The notes under the pieces were generated by a model. That model ran no database searches, was not told the DNA's origin, and saw only the letters and a list, made by a program, of their open reading frames with translations. From assembly GCA_007693485.1 (NCBI GenBank), contig REDM01000165.1, positions 1 to 39,203 of the forward strand: DNA of 39,203 bases, read 5' to 3'. This document shows positions 7,633 to 17,784 of this stretch, one piece after another. Within the stretch, counting starts at the first letter, position 1; the number at the start of each line of letters is the position of its first letter. The translations under genes were made by a program, and so were the position numbers. This DNA comes from Spirochaetaceae bacterium (GTDB lineage: Bacteria; Spirochaetota; Spirochaetia; DSM-27196; PWMO01).

Positions 7633-9648
7633 TCACGTTCGGGGTGAATCGATACGCCGCTGCATTCGCTCAAGCATGGTGTGATACGCTTTGGGCAGAG
7701 GCTCTACCTCCAGAAACTGATGCGCGAGGTGGTCGGTTCCCGCCGGCACCCCATGGACGCCCGGTGGCCCAACGTCCGCCGTATAGCGTCGCAACAGCGG
7801 CTCCGGTGCGCCGAAACGATCCACCAGGTGTTGAACCGCAGCGTCGGAGACGTACATGCCGTGGTAGTATGCGAGACTCGAAACAAGCCTCCCAACGATT
7901 CTGCCCACGTCCTCCTGAACCTCTCGCACCAGTGCGACCCCCCACCCGATTCGCGTCTCGCGCGAAAGCCCGGCTTCCACGGAGCCGACGTTCGCCGCCG
8001 CCGATGCTTCGATTGCCAACTGGAGATCGCTGTTTCCGAGTGAGAGTACCTGGTCGATTGCGATAGCCACCCCGGCAGCGATCTGCTTGTACCCGTCGCT
8101 GCTCAGTTGACTGACGCTGCCGTCCTCGCCCCTATCCGGGTGCTGAATAAACCGAACACCGTGCTCGGTCTCAGCCAACACCTCCGACACGCGAAGGGCG
8201 AGCCGCATCCGATCCCTCGCAGAGAGAAGTTCCTCTCGAGGAACCAGCCGAACCCCCTCCCCTGCTTCACCCGGGGAAAGAACCTTCATTCTCTGGGGCT
8301 CCCGCACCGCGCGGAGACGCGCTTCATACTCACGCAGAGCACGGTTGTACGACACCCGTCGGCGTTTGACCTGCTCGTTCGCCCGATAGAGTGAATCCCA
8401 CAACGTCAGCATCGTGCGATAGAACGAAACCTCGTCAACCGCGAACCGGCGCCCTGCACCGATCGCCGCGGCGTCACCCGTACCATCGCCGGATATCGGT
8501 TCTTTGCCGCCTCGTCGGTTCCTGCTCCGGGTTGCCGCCGGCAGACGCCGCTCAAGCACACCGTGCACCTCCGCCACGGCCCGGCTGACGTTGCGCAATA
8601 CTTCCTCGACAGCCAGAATCACCGGAATCGCGGCGGGTATACGATGGATCGACTCAGAGTCGTTCAGATACTCCGCCAGAATCCGCAATCGGCTGTTGCG
8701 TACGTGGATCGCCACCCGCAACTCCCTGCGGGCCCGTTCAAGCCGCCTGTCCAACTCGCGCACCGCAGTCCCACCCACCCACTGCAGGGAAAAGAGCGTG
8801 AAACTGCGCCCCGCCAACAGCTCAAACGCAAGCGTCAGCATCTCTTCGGCATCGTTGAGACTCATGAGATCGGAGCTGTCCTGCTCACCGGCCGACAAGA
8901 CCCGTTCGATGAACCCCTCGGTACGTGGCCGTCCCTGCTGCTTTCGTGGTGCGTATCCGGCGAATCGACGGCGGACCTCCTGCGCCACAGTGGGAGAGCG
9001 CTGCTCGATGCCGGGCAGCGCTTCCATCAGAGTGGTGGTGTGTTTTCGGGATTCATCCCGCACCCGGGAACTCAATCCGGCGCGGCGAAACACCTCGATG
9101 GAGCGGACGGCGTCGGCGAGCGTCTCGTCACCGGTGAGATCGAGAAACGCCTGTCGAACCGCCTGCTCCGACGCATCAGCGTTATCGAGCAGGTACTTTG
9201 CCGCGAGGAGATCGCGGTCGTCACCCTCGTAGTACTCGAGGGTTCGGTTGCGAACCGCAGCGATCAGTTCCGGTATCCGACCCATGACTTCGGTGAGCGC
9301 TCGCTCCATCCGCTCGTGTTCGTGGCCCCGTAGCGCATTGTACCCAATGCGCATCATTACCGCGAACAGACCGGCGATCAAGGTATATGCACCGAAGTAG
9401 AAAAACAGTTCCGGCGGCGCCGGAACTCCAAAGCCGATGTAGTACCCGCCATTGAGCGCCAGATAGGTAACCGGCCCGGCAGTCCAGGCAAGCTGAACCA
9501 CCGTTCGCCCCCACGATTCCTTGCGCAGAGCCCGCGACAACCGGGAGATAAACTGACGGGAGAAGTCCTGGTAGTCGTTTCGCCGAAGCCATCGAGGATC
9601 TACGTCCGGTCGTTGTTTCATGATAGATCCATTGGAAGACTTCGCCAC
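7633..9648 (-). CDS. Large uncharacterised protein with two N-terminal TM segments and a helical cytoplasmic region
   Basis: 671-aa ORF; hydrophobic hairpin VVQLAWTAGPVTYLALNGGYYIGFGV...LFFYFGAYTLIAGLFAVMMRI then charged helical sequence; no recognised family. GTG start. Confidence 0.7.
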   Translation of the reverse strand: MAKSSNGSIMKQRPDVDPRWLRRNDYQDFSRQFISRLSRALRKESWGRTVVQLAWTAGPVTYLALNGGYYIGFGVPAPPELFFYFGAYTLIAGLFAVMMRIGYNALRGHEHERMERALTEVMGRIPELIAAVRNRTLEYYEGDDRDLLAAKYLLDNADASEQAVRQAFLDLTGDETLADAVRSIEVFRRAGLSSRVRDESRKHTTTLMEALPGIEQRSPTVAQEVRRRFAGYAPRKQQGRPRTEGFIERVLSAGEQDSSDLMSLNDAEEMLTLAFELLAGRSFTLFSLQWVGGTAVRELDRRLERARRELRVAIHVRNSRLRILAEYLNDSESIHRIPAAIPVILAVEEVLRNVSRAVAEVHGVLERRLPAATRSRNRRGGKEPISGDGTGDAAAIGAGRRFAVDEVSFYRTMLTLWDSLYRANEQVKRRRVSYNRALREYEARLRAVREPQRMKVLSPGEAGEGVRLVPREELLSARDRMRLALRVSEVLAETEHGVRFIQHPDRGEDGSVSQLSSDGYKQIAAGVAIAIDQVLSLGNSDLQLAIEASAAANVGSVEAGLSRETRIGWGVALVREVQEDVGRIVGRLVSSLAYYHGMYVSDAAVQHLVDRFGAPEPLLRRYTADVGPPGVHGVPAGTDHLAHQFLEVEPLPKAYHTMLERMQRRIDSPRT

Positions 9649-9685
9649 ACTACCGCCACTTCCTATCCTACCAGAACCCGACCCA

Positions 9686-10999
9686 TTACAGCATCAGCGC
9701 ACCGATCACGCCGACAATGATCAGCGGAATGTTGAAATGCAGAAACGTCGGCACGCAGGTATCCCAGATGTGGTCGTGCTGACCATCGACGTTCAGACCG
9801 GCGGTTGGGCCGAGGGTGCTGTCCGAGGCGGGGGACCCGGCGTCTCCGAGTGCGGCTGCGGTTCCAATGAGCAGAACGGTGGCGGGCACACTGAAGCCGA
9901 GGCTGGCGGCCAGCGGAACGTAGATCGCCGCAATGATGGGAATGGTCCCAAACGAGGTGCCGATACCCATGGTGATGAACAGCCCAACCAGAATCATGAC
10001 GACGGCCGCGATCAACCTGCTTCCGCCCATCAAACCACCGGCCGACGCGACCAGCGACTGTACGGCGCCCGTCTCGCGGATCACCGCACCGTATCCCGCC
10101 GCAACGAGCATTACGAAGGCGATGAACCCCATCATCCCGATCCCGCTGTGTAACATTTCATCGAGATCCACCCAGGTGATTGCGCGCCCGACCACCATGA
10201 TCGCCAGCCCTAGCAGCGCTCCAATCTGCAGCGAACCCACCGGACTCACCTGAACAGCGAGTGCCGAGACGGCTCCCACGAGCGCAATCCAGTGCCGGCG
10301 CGTCATCTTTGGTTCCTCTTCACTGTGCGAGGCCCTAGCAAGCGCCTTGGGCGCGATCTCCTGGTAGTCACGCGGCTTTCGGTAGGTAATTAACACTGCG
10401 ACCAGCAAGCCGGCAATCATCGCCGCGCCCAGAATCCAGAGGACCCGCCATATTCCACCTTGTTCGACCATCAGTCCGTTCTCGGCCATCTGGTCGGTGA
10501 TGATCCCATGAAAGATCCATCCATACCCAACCGGCAGCGCAACGTAGGGCGCCTTCAGACCGAAGGTGAGCGCAGTGGCCGCGGCGCGCCGGTCGATCTT
10601 CAGCCTGTTCAGAACTGCGAGCAGCGGCGGAACGAGAATCGGAATGAACGCGATGTGAACAGGGATCAGGTTCTGTGACAGGGACGCGACTGCGGCCAGC
10701 ACCAGCAGCAGCATTGCTCCTTTCCCCTGTACCCATCGCACGATGGAGCGGGCGAGCACGGTTGCGACGCCGGTTTTGTGTAACGCCGCGGCAAGCGCAC
10801 CCAGCAGGATGTAGCTCAGCGCGGTGCTGGAATTGCCGCCCATTCCGCCGACCAGGGCGTTCATCGTGGTTCCCAGCGGCATCCCCGCCAGCGCGCCGCC
10901 GACGAGTGCGGCGACCAGAAGGGAAAAGAGAACGTTCAACTTGAGAAGACAGAGCACGATCATCACGATGACGGAGAGAAACACGGGGTTGCTAATCAT
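9686..10999 (-). CDS. Na+/H+ antiporter-family (NhaC-like) membrane transporter; start at MISNP
   Basis: Multi-TM protein (SLSQNLIPVHIAFIPILVPPLLAVLNRLKIDRRAAATALTFGLKAPYVALPVGYGWIFH; GDAGSPASDSTLGPTAGLNVDGQHDHIWDTCVPTF). GAAAGGA Shine-Dalgarno before ATG at 10999. Confidence 0.75.
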   Translation of the reverse strand: MISNPVFLSVIVMIVLCLLKLNVLFSLLVAALVGGALAGMPLGTTMNALVGGMGGNSSTALSYILLGALAAALHKTGVATVLARSIVRWVQGKGAMLLLVLAAVASLSQNLIPVHIAFIPILVPPLLAVLNRLKIDRRAAATALTFGLKAPYVALPVGYGWIFHGIITDQMAENGLMVEQGGIWRVLWILGAAMIAGLLVAVLITYRKPRDYQEIAPKALARASHSEEEPKMTRRHWIALVGAVSALAVQVSPVGSLQIGALLGLAIMVVGRAITWVDLDEMLHSGIGMMGFIAFVMLVAAGYGAVIRETGAVQSLVASAGGLMGGSRLIAAVVMILVGLFITMGIGTSFGTIPIIAAIYVPLAASLGFSVPATVLLIGTAAALGDAGSPASDSTLGPTAGLNVDGQHDHIWDTCVPTFLHFNIPLIIVGVIGALML

Positions 11000-11148
11000 G
11001 AATTCATTCCTTTCTCTGCAGATTGGTTTGTCAGGGGTAGCCCGGCGAGCCATCCTAACATGGGATTGCCAAATCGCAAACTGTTTCCATCAGTGCTCAC
11101 GTGAACACCGAAGACGCCGACCGTTGTGATCATCGCGACACTCGAGTC

Positions 11149-12279
11149 TTACAGTGAAACAACGGGAAACCGACGCCACAGCGGAAGCACCGCAGCACCC
11201 AGGGCCGCGGCGTGGGGACCCAGACGCGAGAGCGTAATTCGCGGCGGGGGTGACTCCATGGGGCTTGTGCCGAGTGCGCCACGGACTGCTTCCACCAGCG
11301 ACTCACTCAGTGCAGCGACCGGCCCACCGATCACCACCGCAGGCGCGTCCAGACAGCGGATCACGTTTCGAAGGCCCATCGCGAACTGAGCGGCGTAGAC
11401 GCGCACAACACGGGTCGCCCTCGCCTCCCCCGCGGTCACAGCGGCGGCGAGACCGTCAAGATCGGGGCGTCGCGCATTCCAGAGCCGCAACAGCGCCGTC
11501 TGCGAGGCGTACTGCTCCCAGCAACCAATCGACCCGCAGTTGCAGCGCCGCCTCGCCCCTGGGATCGGCACGTGGCCAAACTCCCCCGCCCGGTACCGAG
11601 CGCCGCGATAGAGCCGCCCGTCAAGCAACACCCCCACGCCCACGCCCTCGGAGACCGAAACAAAAGCCAGACTCTCCCGTCGATCGGACGCTCCAACCCA
11701 GCTCTCGGCGAGGGCTGCAGCGTTGGCCTCGTTTTCAAAACAGACTTCGTCCGCAGCGCGAACAGCCGAGACGGCCTCGGAAAAAGCGCCGAGCGGTATC
11801 TCGTCGAGCAGCAGGTTGGGTGCCTCGGTCAGCAGGGCACGTTCTTCGTCGACAATGCCGGGAAGGCTCACTCCAGCACCCACGGGTCTGGATCCCCCGA
11901 ATGCAGGGAGCAACCGTGTGCACGCGTCGCTCACGGCGGCCAGGAGTGCTGCCTGGTCGGCCCGACGGAACGGCACATCACACGCGTCGAGCACGTTCAA
12001 GTCAAGGTCGGCGCGCACCGCCTCGACACGCTCGGGGTGGACCGCAATACCAATGGTGCACGCGCCGCGGGGCACAAAACGAACACGGCGTGGCTTGCGC
12101 CCGCCGGAGGACTTTGCGTACCCCGCCGACTCAGCCATTCCGGCGTCGTGCAGGGCGCGGATCAGCGCGGTGGCGGTGGGAACGCTGACGTTAAGCGCAT
12201 GTGCCGCGTCCGCCGCAGTGAGTTCACGGCGGCGACGCAGCAGGTGGAAGGCGGCGACGGTCGGCTCAGAGATAGCGGT
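11149..12279 (-). CDS. ROK-family transcriptional regulator (XylR-like); ATG ORF starts at 12138 but the wHTH is encoded upstream to about 12279
   Basis: ROK zinc motif [14 protein letters not shown]; upstream in the same open frame: [49 protein letters not shown] (HTH). Adjacent to xylA. Confidence 0.8.
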   Translation of the reverse strand, partial: TAISEPTVAAFHLLRRRRELTAADAAHALNVSVPTATALIRALHDAGMAESAGYAKSSGGRKPRRVRFVPRGACTIGIAVHPERVEAVRADLDLNVLDACDVPFRRADQAALLAAVSDACTRLLPAFGGSRPVGAGVSLPGIVDEERALLTEAPNLLLDEIPLGAFSEAVSAVRAADEVCFENEANAAALAESWVGASDRRESLAFVSVSEGVGVGVLLDGRLYRGARYRAGEFGHVPIPGARRRCNCGSIGCWEQYASQTALLRLWNARRPDLDGLAAAVTAGEARATRVVRVYAAQFAMGLRNVIRCLDAPAVVIGGPVAALSESLVEAVRGALGTSPMESPPPRITLSRLGPHAAALGAAVLPLWRRFPVVSL

Positions 12280-13579
12280 TCACGATCGCTTCGAGCATCT
12301 CGCGGCGCCCGGAGCGGTTGGTGATCTGGTCGTGCTCGAGGGCGTACGCCTCAAGCTCCTTGAAGCCGACTTCACCACGCACAATTTTCGCACCAATTCC
12401 GTCGCGATAACTCGCGTACCGATCCTGCACAAAGTCTTCGAGCTCCCGCGACTCCAGCAGACGGTGTGCCACTTCCAGCGCCCGAGCGTAGGTGTCCATG
12501 GCGGCAACGTGGCCGATGAAGATGTCATCCGGCTCGAAACTACCGCGGCGCAACTTGGCGTCAAAGTTGAGACCACCAGGGGCGAGCCCACCGGCTTTCA
12601 GCACCTCGTAGAGGGGGAAGATCGCTTCGTAGAGGTTGGTCGCCATCTGATCGGTGTCCCAGCCAAGCAGAAAGGCTCCTTCGTTGGCGTCGAGACTGCC
12701 AAGCACACCGTTGATGCGCGCGGTGTAGATTTCGTGCTGATAGGTGTGGCCCGCGAGGATGGCGTGGTTCTGCTCGATATTGATCTTGAAGTGCGGGAGC
12801 AGGTCGTACTTTCGCAGGAAGTTGAGGCACGCCTCGACGTCGGAGTCGTACTGGTGAGCCGTCGGCTCCATGGGCTTGGGTTCGATCAGGAACTGCCCGG
12901 TGAACCCGATCTCCTTGGCGTAGTCTACCGCCATGTGCAGAAAGCGGCCAAGGTTGTCGAGCTCAAGACCCATGTCGGTGTTGATGAGGCTGTCGTAGCC
13001 TTCCCGACCGCCCCAGAAGACGTAGTTCTGTCCACCAAGAGAATGCGTCACCTCGATTGCCTTCTTCACCTGTGCCGCAGCGTATGCATAGACGTCGGCG
13101 TTGCACGAGGTAGCCGCACCGTGCACGTAGCGGGGATGTGCGAAGAGGCACGCCGTCCCCCAGAGCAGCTTCTTTCCGGTAGAAGCGATCAGCTCGCGCG
13201 CCTGCTCCACGATGGTGTCCAGGTTACGGTTGGTCTCGCGCAGCGTCGCACCTTCGGGTGCGATGTCGCGGTCGTGGAAACAGAAGAAGGGCACGTCGAG
13301 CTTCTCAAGGATCTCGAAGCAGGCTCGCATACGCGCCGCCGCCTGCGCCATGGGATCGGTGATCGACAGCCAGGGGCGAAGGTTGGTGGCTACGCCGAAG
13401 GGATCGCCTCCGGTACCCGTGAGCGTGTGCCAGTAGGCGACCGAGAAGCGCAGGTGCTCCTCCATGGTTTTGTCGCCAACCTTCTTCTTGGGCTGGTAGT
13501 ACTTGAATGCCAGGGGATTGCGGGAATCGGGTCCCTCGTAAGGAATTTTCGGAATTTCGGGAAAGAATTCGTTCAACAT
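12266..13579 (-). CDS. xylA: Xylose isomerase
   Basis: [53 protein letters not shown]...[18 protein letters not shown]...[26 protein letters not shown] upstream. Confidence 0.97.
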   Translation of the reverse strand: MLNEFFPEIPKIPYEGPDSRNPLAFKYYQPKKKVGDKTMEEHLRFSVAYWHTLTGTGGDPFGVATNLRPWLSITDPMAQAAARMRACFEILEKLDVPFFCFHDRDIAPEGATLRETNRNLDTIVEQARELIASTGKKLLWGTACLFAHPRYVHGAATSCNADVYAYAAAQVKKAIEVTHSLGGQNYVFWGGREGYDSLINTDMGLELDNLGRFLHMAVDYAKEIGFTGQFLIEPKPMEPTAHQYDSDVEACLNFLRKYDLLPHFKINIEQNHAILAGHTYQHEIYTARINGVLGSLDANEGAFLLGWDTDQMATNLYEAIFPLYEVLKAGGLAPGGLNFDAKLRRGSFEPDDIFIGHVAAMDTYARALEVAHRLLESRELEDFVQDRYASYRDGIGAKIVRGEVGFKELEAYALEHDQITNRSGRREMLEAIVNRYL

Positions 13580-13708
13580 AATCGGCCTCCGTGTGTGGGA
13601 ACATCATACACCGGGCTGGCCGTATCCGCAAGGAACTTTTTAAAATTGGTTTAGAAAGCGTGTGTTCCAAAGCCTGTGCATTTTTGCACAGGCTCCGGCA
13701 AATACTCT

Positions 13709-14866
13709 TTACTCTTCGTCGTAGTTGATCTGGGGAAAACCGAAACCGTGAATCTGCAAGAACTCGGTTCGGTAGCCCTCGAGGTCGGCGAGCTGCTCCA
13801 CGTTTTCCTGCGTCACCGTAGGCCAGATCCGGTCAACCTCTGCTTGCACGTCATCGCGCATCTCCCAGTCGTCCAGGCGGATGCGCTGCTGGTTGTCCAC
13901 CTCGGGAGCGGAACCGGTGTAGAGCCGGTCTGCGTAGAGGCGGTAGATCTGCTCGATGCAGCCCTCGTGAAGGCCCTTCTCCTTCATCACCCGGTAGAGA
14001 ATACCGAGGTAGAGCGGCACCACGGGAATCACCGCGCTGGCTCGCGTGACAAGGGCCTTGTTGACCGAGACCCACGCGTGACCGCCAATCTTCTGCAGCT
14101 GCTTGTCCAGATCTCTGGCGGTCTGCTCGAGATGATCCTTGGCACGCCCGATGGTTCCCTCACGGTAGACGGGTCTCGTCAGTTCAGGGCCGATGTACGA
14201 GTAGGCCACCGTGATGGCCCCTTCGGCGAGAACGCCAGCGGCGGAGAGTTTGTCGATCCAGAGCTTCCAGTCTTCGCCTCCCATCACCTTGACGGTGGCC
14301 GCGGCCTCCTCTTCGGTGGCAGGCTCGATGACCGCTTCGGAGATGGTGCTGGTGATCGGGTCGACGGTGGCGGCGCGGTACGTCTTGCCAAGCGGCTTGA
14401 GTACCGAGCGATACTGCTCCCCGGTATCGGGGTCAGGGCGCACGCCCGAGGCCAGGCTGTAGACCACCAGGTCCACGCTGCCAAACATTTCCTTGATCGC
14501 ATCGACGGTCTGCGCCTTGATTTCGTGCGAAAACGCGTCACCAATGATGGTCTTTGTAGGAAGCCCCGCCTCGCGCGCGGCGGCGTCAAACGCCTCTGTG
14601 GCGTACCAGCCCGAAGAGCCGCTGCGCTTCTCGCTGGGCTCGCGCTCGAAGGCCACGCAGAGGGTGCCTGCTCCGCAGCCAAAGGCGGACACAATGCGGC
14701 TGGCGAGGCCGTAGCCGGCGGACCCGCCAATCACCAGAACCCGCTTGGGACCAGGGACAGGACCTCTGCTTCGGACGTAATCAATCTGTTCCTGCACGTG
14801 CAGCTCACATCCCTTGGGATGGGCGTTCATGCAGATGCTGTTGCGAATCATCGGTGTGATGGGCAT
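13709..14866 (-). CDS. fabV: NADH-dependent trans-2-enoyl-CoA/ACP reductase (FabV/Ter)
   Basis: MPITPMIRNSICMNAHPKGCELHVQEQIDYV...VLVIGGSAGYGLASRI...VVYSLASGVRPDP...YSYIGPELT; GGAGGAAA Shine-Dalgarno 5' of ATG 14866. Confidence 0.95.
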   Translation of the reverse strand: MPITPMIRNSICMNAHPKGCELHVQEQIDYVRSRGPVPGPKRVLVIGGSAGYGLASRIVSAFGCGAGTLCVAFEREPSEKRSGSSGWYATEAFDAAAREAGLPTKTIIGDAFSHEIKAQTVDAIKEMFGSVDLVVYSLASGVRPDPDTGEQYRSVLKPLGKTYRAATVDPITSTISEAVIEPATEEEAAATVKVMGGEDWKLWIDKLSAAGVLAEGAITVAYSYIGPELTRPVYREGTIGRAKDHLEQTARDLDKQLQKIGGHAWVSVNKALVTRASAVIPVVPLYLGILYRVMKEKGLHEGCIEQIYRLYADRLYTGSAPEVDNQQRIRLDDWEMRDDVQAEVDRIWPTVTQENVEQLADLEGYRTEFLQIHGFGFPQINYDEE

Positions 14867-14950
14867 CTCGGTTTCCTCCATGAAGCCCGCATGTGCGGAC
14901 TCGTTGCGAGCTAAACCCTACCGCAGCAGACGGAAAATGGCAAGGCGAGA

Positions 14951-14979
14951 CCCCGTCGTCGGCTTTCCGACCGACGGGG
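14951..14979 (-). terminator. Stem-loop between PiT and fabV
   Basis: CCCCGTCGTCGG-CTTT-CCGACCGACGGGG, one-nt bulge; no strong T-tract. Confidence 0.45.
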
Positions 14980-15031
14980 TGTAACAACTTCCGGTCAAGA
15001 GCCCCGGAATTGCAGAGACTCCTGGTGGCGA

Positions 15032-16081
15032 CTACTGATAGACGCTCTGCATGAAGACGTTCTGCATGAAGAAGAGCGCCACGTACGAAAGGAGCGCCGC
15101 AGAGGTGGGCGTTGCCGCCCAGCCGAGCACGATGTTGCGCAGCAGTTTCAGATTGAGATTGCGCCCGCCCTTGGCAAGGCTGATGCCGATGATGGACCCC
15201 ACCGCGGCCTGCGACTGAGAAACCGGAACCAGCGGGAACGACGGCAGACCCATCGATTCCATCCAGAGCTTCAGTCCTTCAGAGGCAAACAGAAACAGCA
15301 CCGTCGCCGTTGAGACGGTCACGACGATGGCCGTCACGGGAGAGAGCTTGTAGAGGTTTGACCCGATTGTCATCATCACCTTCTTGGAGTAGGTGGCAAC
15401 ACCAACCGCCGTTGCCAACCCCCCGATCAGGAAGAGTTGCTGCGTACCGGTAATCAGCACCCCAAACAGGTTCAGATCGACAAAGGGAGACGCGGGGACA
15501 AATACCCCGACCACGTTGGCCATGTTGTTGGCGCCGAGGCTGTAGGCACCGAATATGCCGGCGAGAATCAGCGCGAAACGCGTGTACTTGTCGAGCTGGA
15601 TGAGATGGATCTTCATTCGCTCGAGGATGAACTTCACCACAAAAAACAGGATGAAGGCGATTCCGGCGCCAAGGATGGGGCCGTAGATCCAGGTGCCAAC
15701 GATGCGCGTAAGCGCGGTTCGATCGGTGGGATTTCCGGAAAAAAGGTTCCATCCGATGATCGCACCCACCACCGCCTGAGTGGTTGAAACCGGCAGCCCG
15801 GCGCGCGTCATCCACAGTACCGTGGTCGCAGCCGATGCGGAGACCACAAAGGAACCGGCCAGGGCATCTACCGCCCCCAGTGCGCCAAGCCCCTTCGCCG
15901 CACCGGCGCCGCTGATCACGGCACCAACCGTGACAAAAATGGCACAGATGACGGCGGCGGTGCGAAACGGAATCATCCGGGTACCAACCGCCGTTCCAAA
16001 GATGTTGGCCGCGTCGTTTGCGCCGAGCGACCAACCCATGTACAGACCGCTGGAAAGAAAGAGCACTCCTGCTACTTCCAT
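15032..16081 (-). CDS. pit: Inorganic phosphate transporter, PiT family
   Basis: GANDAANIFGTAVGTRMI ... GANNMANVVGVFV duplicated PiT signatures, multiple TM segments. Confidence 0.94.
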   Translation of the reverse strand: MEVAGVLFLSSGLYMGWSLGANDAANIFGTAVGTRMIPFRTAAVICAIFVTVGAVISGAGAAKGLGALGAVDALAGSFVVSASAATTVLWMTRAGLPVSTTQAVVGAIIGWNLFSGNPTDRTALTRIVGTWIYGPILGAGIAFILFFVVKFILERMKIHLIQLDKYTRFALILAGIFGAYSLGANNMANVVGVFVPASPFVDLNLFGVLITGTQQLFLIGGLATAVGVATYSKKVMMTIGSNLYKLSPVTAIVVTVSTATVLFLFASEGLKLWMESMGLPSFPLVPVSQSQAAVGSIIGISLAKGGRNLNLKLLRNIVLGWAATPTSAALLSYVALFFMQNVFMQSVYQ

Positions 16082-16092
16082 GCCCGCCCCCG

Positions 16093-16770
16093 TTACAGGT
16101 TCCGCTTGATCGCGTACACCGCGAGCCGCTCGGCCACTTCTTCGGCCTCGTCGGCGATCAGCGAAATTCGCTCGGCAAAGTAGCGCATATGTACCCGCTT
16201 GCTGAACAGCTGTATCTCGTCGGTGGCAAACGCCTTGCGCTTCACACGCTCTTCGATCTCGTCGGCCTCGTGCTCCCAGAAGTGCACCTTGTCAAGGTGT
16301 TCGGTCACCCGGTACACCTCGCGGAAGAACGCCCGCACCGCCAGGGTCAGCTCCAGAACCGCCTTGACCACTGATTCAGTCAGCTCCCGGAAGTCATCAC
16401 GAAGAAACGGGAGGATCTCCGGCTTCTCAATGCTGAAGTGGGTGGTGACGTGTTTGGACACGTCGAGCACGTTATCCAGCGTTTCCAGCAGCCCCAGAAC
16501 GTCGCCGCGGGAATCGGGAATGAGCATCTCGGCGTAGAGCCGGTGCTTGATCTGGCGGCGAACGGTGTCCGCCTCGTGCTCGACGGTGTCAATCTCAGCG
16601 CTCTTCTTCTCAAAGTCCTCGATCCGCCCTTCCAGATAGCGCTTGATTGCTTCCTCGAGGAGGAGTGCTCCCTGATCGATCAGGCTGAAATACCGATCCA
16701 TCTCAAGCTGGAGCTGTTTCGTTCTGGAGGTAAAGAGTCCCCCGGATCCTTCCGATCGCTGCTTCACGCT
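16093..16770 (-). CDS. DUF47/PhoU-like (TIGR00153-type) phosphate transport accessory protein; GTG start at 16770
   Basis: DTVEHEADTVRRQIKHRLYAEMLIPDSRGDVLGLLETLDNVLD; coupled to pit; AGGAG before GTG. Confidence 0.9.
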   Translation of the reverse strand, partial: SVKQRSEGSGGLFTSRTKQLQLEMDRYFSLIDQGALLLEEAIKRYLEGRIEDFEKKSAEIDTVEHEADTVRRQIKHRLYAEMLIPDSRGDVLGLLETLDNVLDVSKHVTTHFSIEKPEILPFLRDDFRELTESVVKAVLELTLAVRAFFREVYRVTEHLDKVHFWEHEADEIEERVKRKAFATDEIQLFSKRVHMRYFAERISLIADEAEEVAERLAVYAIKRNL

Positions 16771-16966
16771 GTTCTCCTTTCTGACTTCCGGGACAGATAT
16801 TGGCCACAAAACGCTACTGCCCACCAGTGTGTGTATTTCCCGGCAGTGTACACGCACCGGCCGAGCGCTGTCCAATAAAACCTCTTGATTGTACCCATCA
16901 GGTTATTTTTGCCGGTGCGCGTGGAACGCCACGAACCGGCGCATCCGAACCAGAACCCGCCAGTCG

Positions 16967-17695
16967 TTATCGCTGAAGATTGCTGCTGGTATAGAGCCGG
17001 TGAATTGTCTTGTCTGTGTTGGATGCCGACCCCACGTAGAGCCTCGTGATGTAGTCCCCCACTTCCTCCGCGGAGAGCCAGTCGTCCACCACTTCGGTTC
17101 GGCGGTCCCGCGTCTTCACCGGGTTGTACACCATGAGCGAATGAATGCGGATGTCGGTGCCGCGCGCTTCCTGCTTCAGTACCCGTGCGGTCATCAGCTG
17201 GGCTGCGGCGGCGATGGAAACCGCTCCGGTTTCCGGGGCAATCAACTCCGCGGCACCACCGTTGATCATCACGTAGACACCCTGATGGCGTTCGTGCATC
17301 AGCGAGACAAGAGTACGTACGCAGATGAAGTGCGTCCTGAGATTATCGTTGATGACCTGATCCCAGTGTTCTGCCGGCATATTGTGAAGGCTGTAGCCGT
17401 AGTACCAGCCCCCAAGACAGGCGACGCCCAGGTCCACCCGACCAAACCGATCCACCAGCTCCCGGCGGAATTCATTCATGGATTCAAGATCACCGATGTT
17501 GGCGGGCATGCAAACCAATCGGCCGGAGTCGGCCGCAACGTCCCGGACGTACTCCTCCAGCCGCTCGCGCTTGGCGTCGTTGCGATACGGTACCACCACC
17601 GTGGCTCCATCGCGAATGAGCGCCCGCACGACCCCTTCCCCGACGCTTCCCGTGCCGCCGGCAACCACGGCAATGCAATCTTTCAGTCGTTCCAC
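16967..17695 (-). CDS. SDR-fold NAD(P)-binding protein; probable GTG start at 17695
   Basis: VAVVAGGTGSVGEGVVRALIRDGATVVVPYR nucleotide-binding motif; NDNLRTHFICVRT; lacks canonical YxxxK. Confidence 0.85.
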   Translation of the reverse strand: MERLKDCIAVVAGGTGSVGEGVVRALIRDGATVVVPYRNDAKRERLEEYVRDVAADSGRLVCMPANIGDLESMNEFRRELVDRFGRVDLGVACLGGWYYGYSLHNMPAEHWDQVINDNLRTHFICVRTLVSLMHERHQGVYVMINGGAAELIAPETGAVSIAAAAQLMTARVLKQEARGTDIRIHSLMVYNPVKTRDRRTEVVDDWLSAEEVGDYITRLYVGSASNTDKTIHRLYTSSNLQR

Positions 17696-17784
17696 GATCC
17701 TGCACCCCCCTCTTGAGCGTATCGGGCTTCCCCTTGCGGTGTCAAATAAAACCTTTGTATACTGTGAGAACAAGAAATTTTATC

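Noticed and set aside
11723-13654. 643-aa plus-strand ORF antisense to the ROK gene and xylA
   Set aside because: Spurious antisense ORF typical of high-GC DNA; xylA on the other strand is unambiguous and the antisense product is low-complexity with no recognisable motif.
13676-14914. 412-aa plus-strand ORF antisense to fabV
   Set aside because: fabV is well supported on the minus strand; no SD or motif for the antisense ORF.
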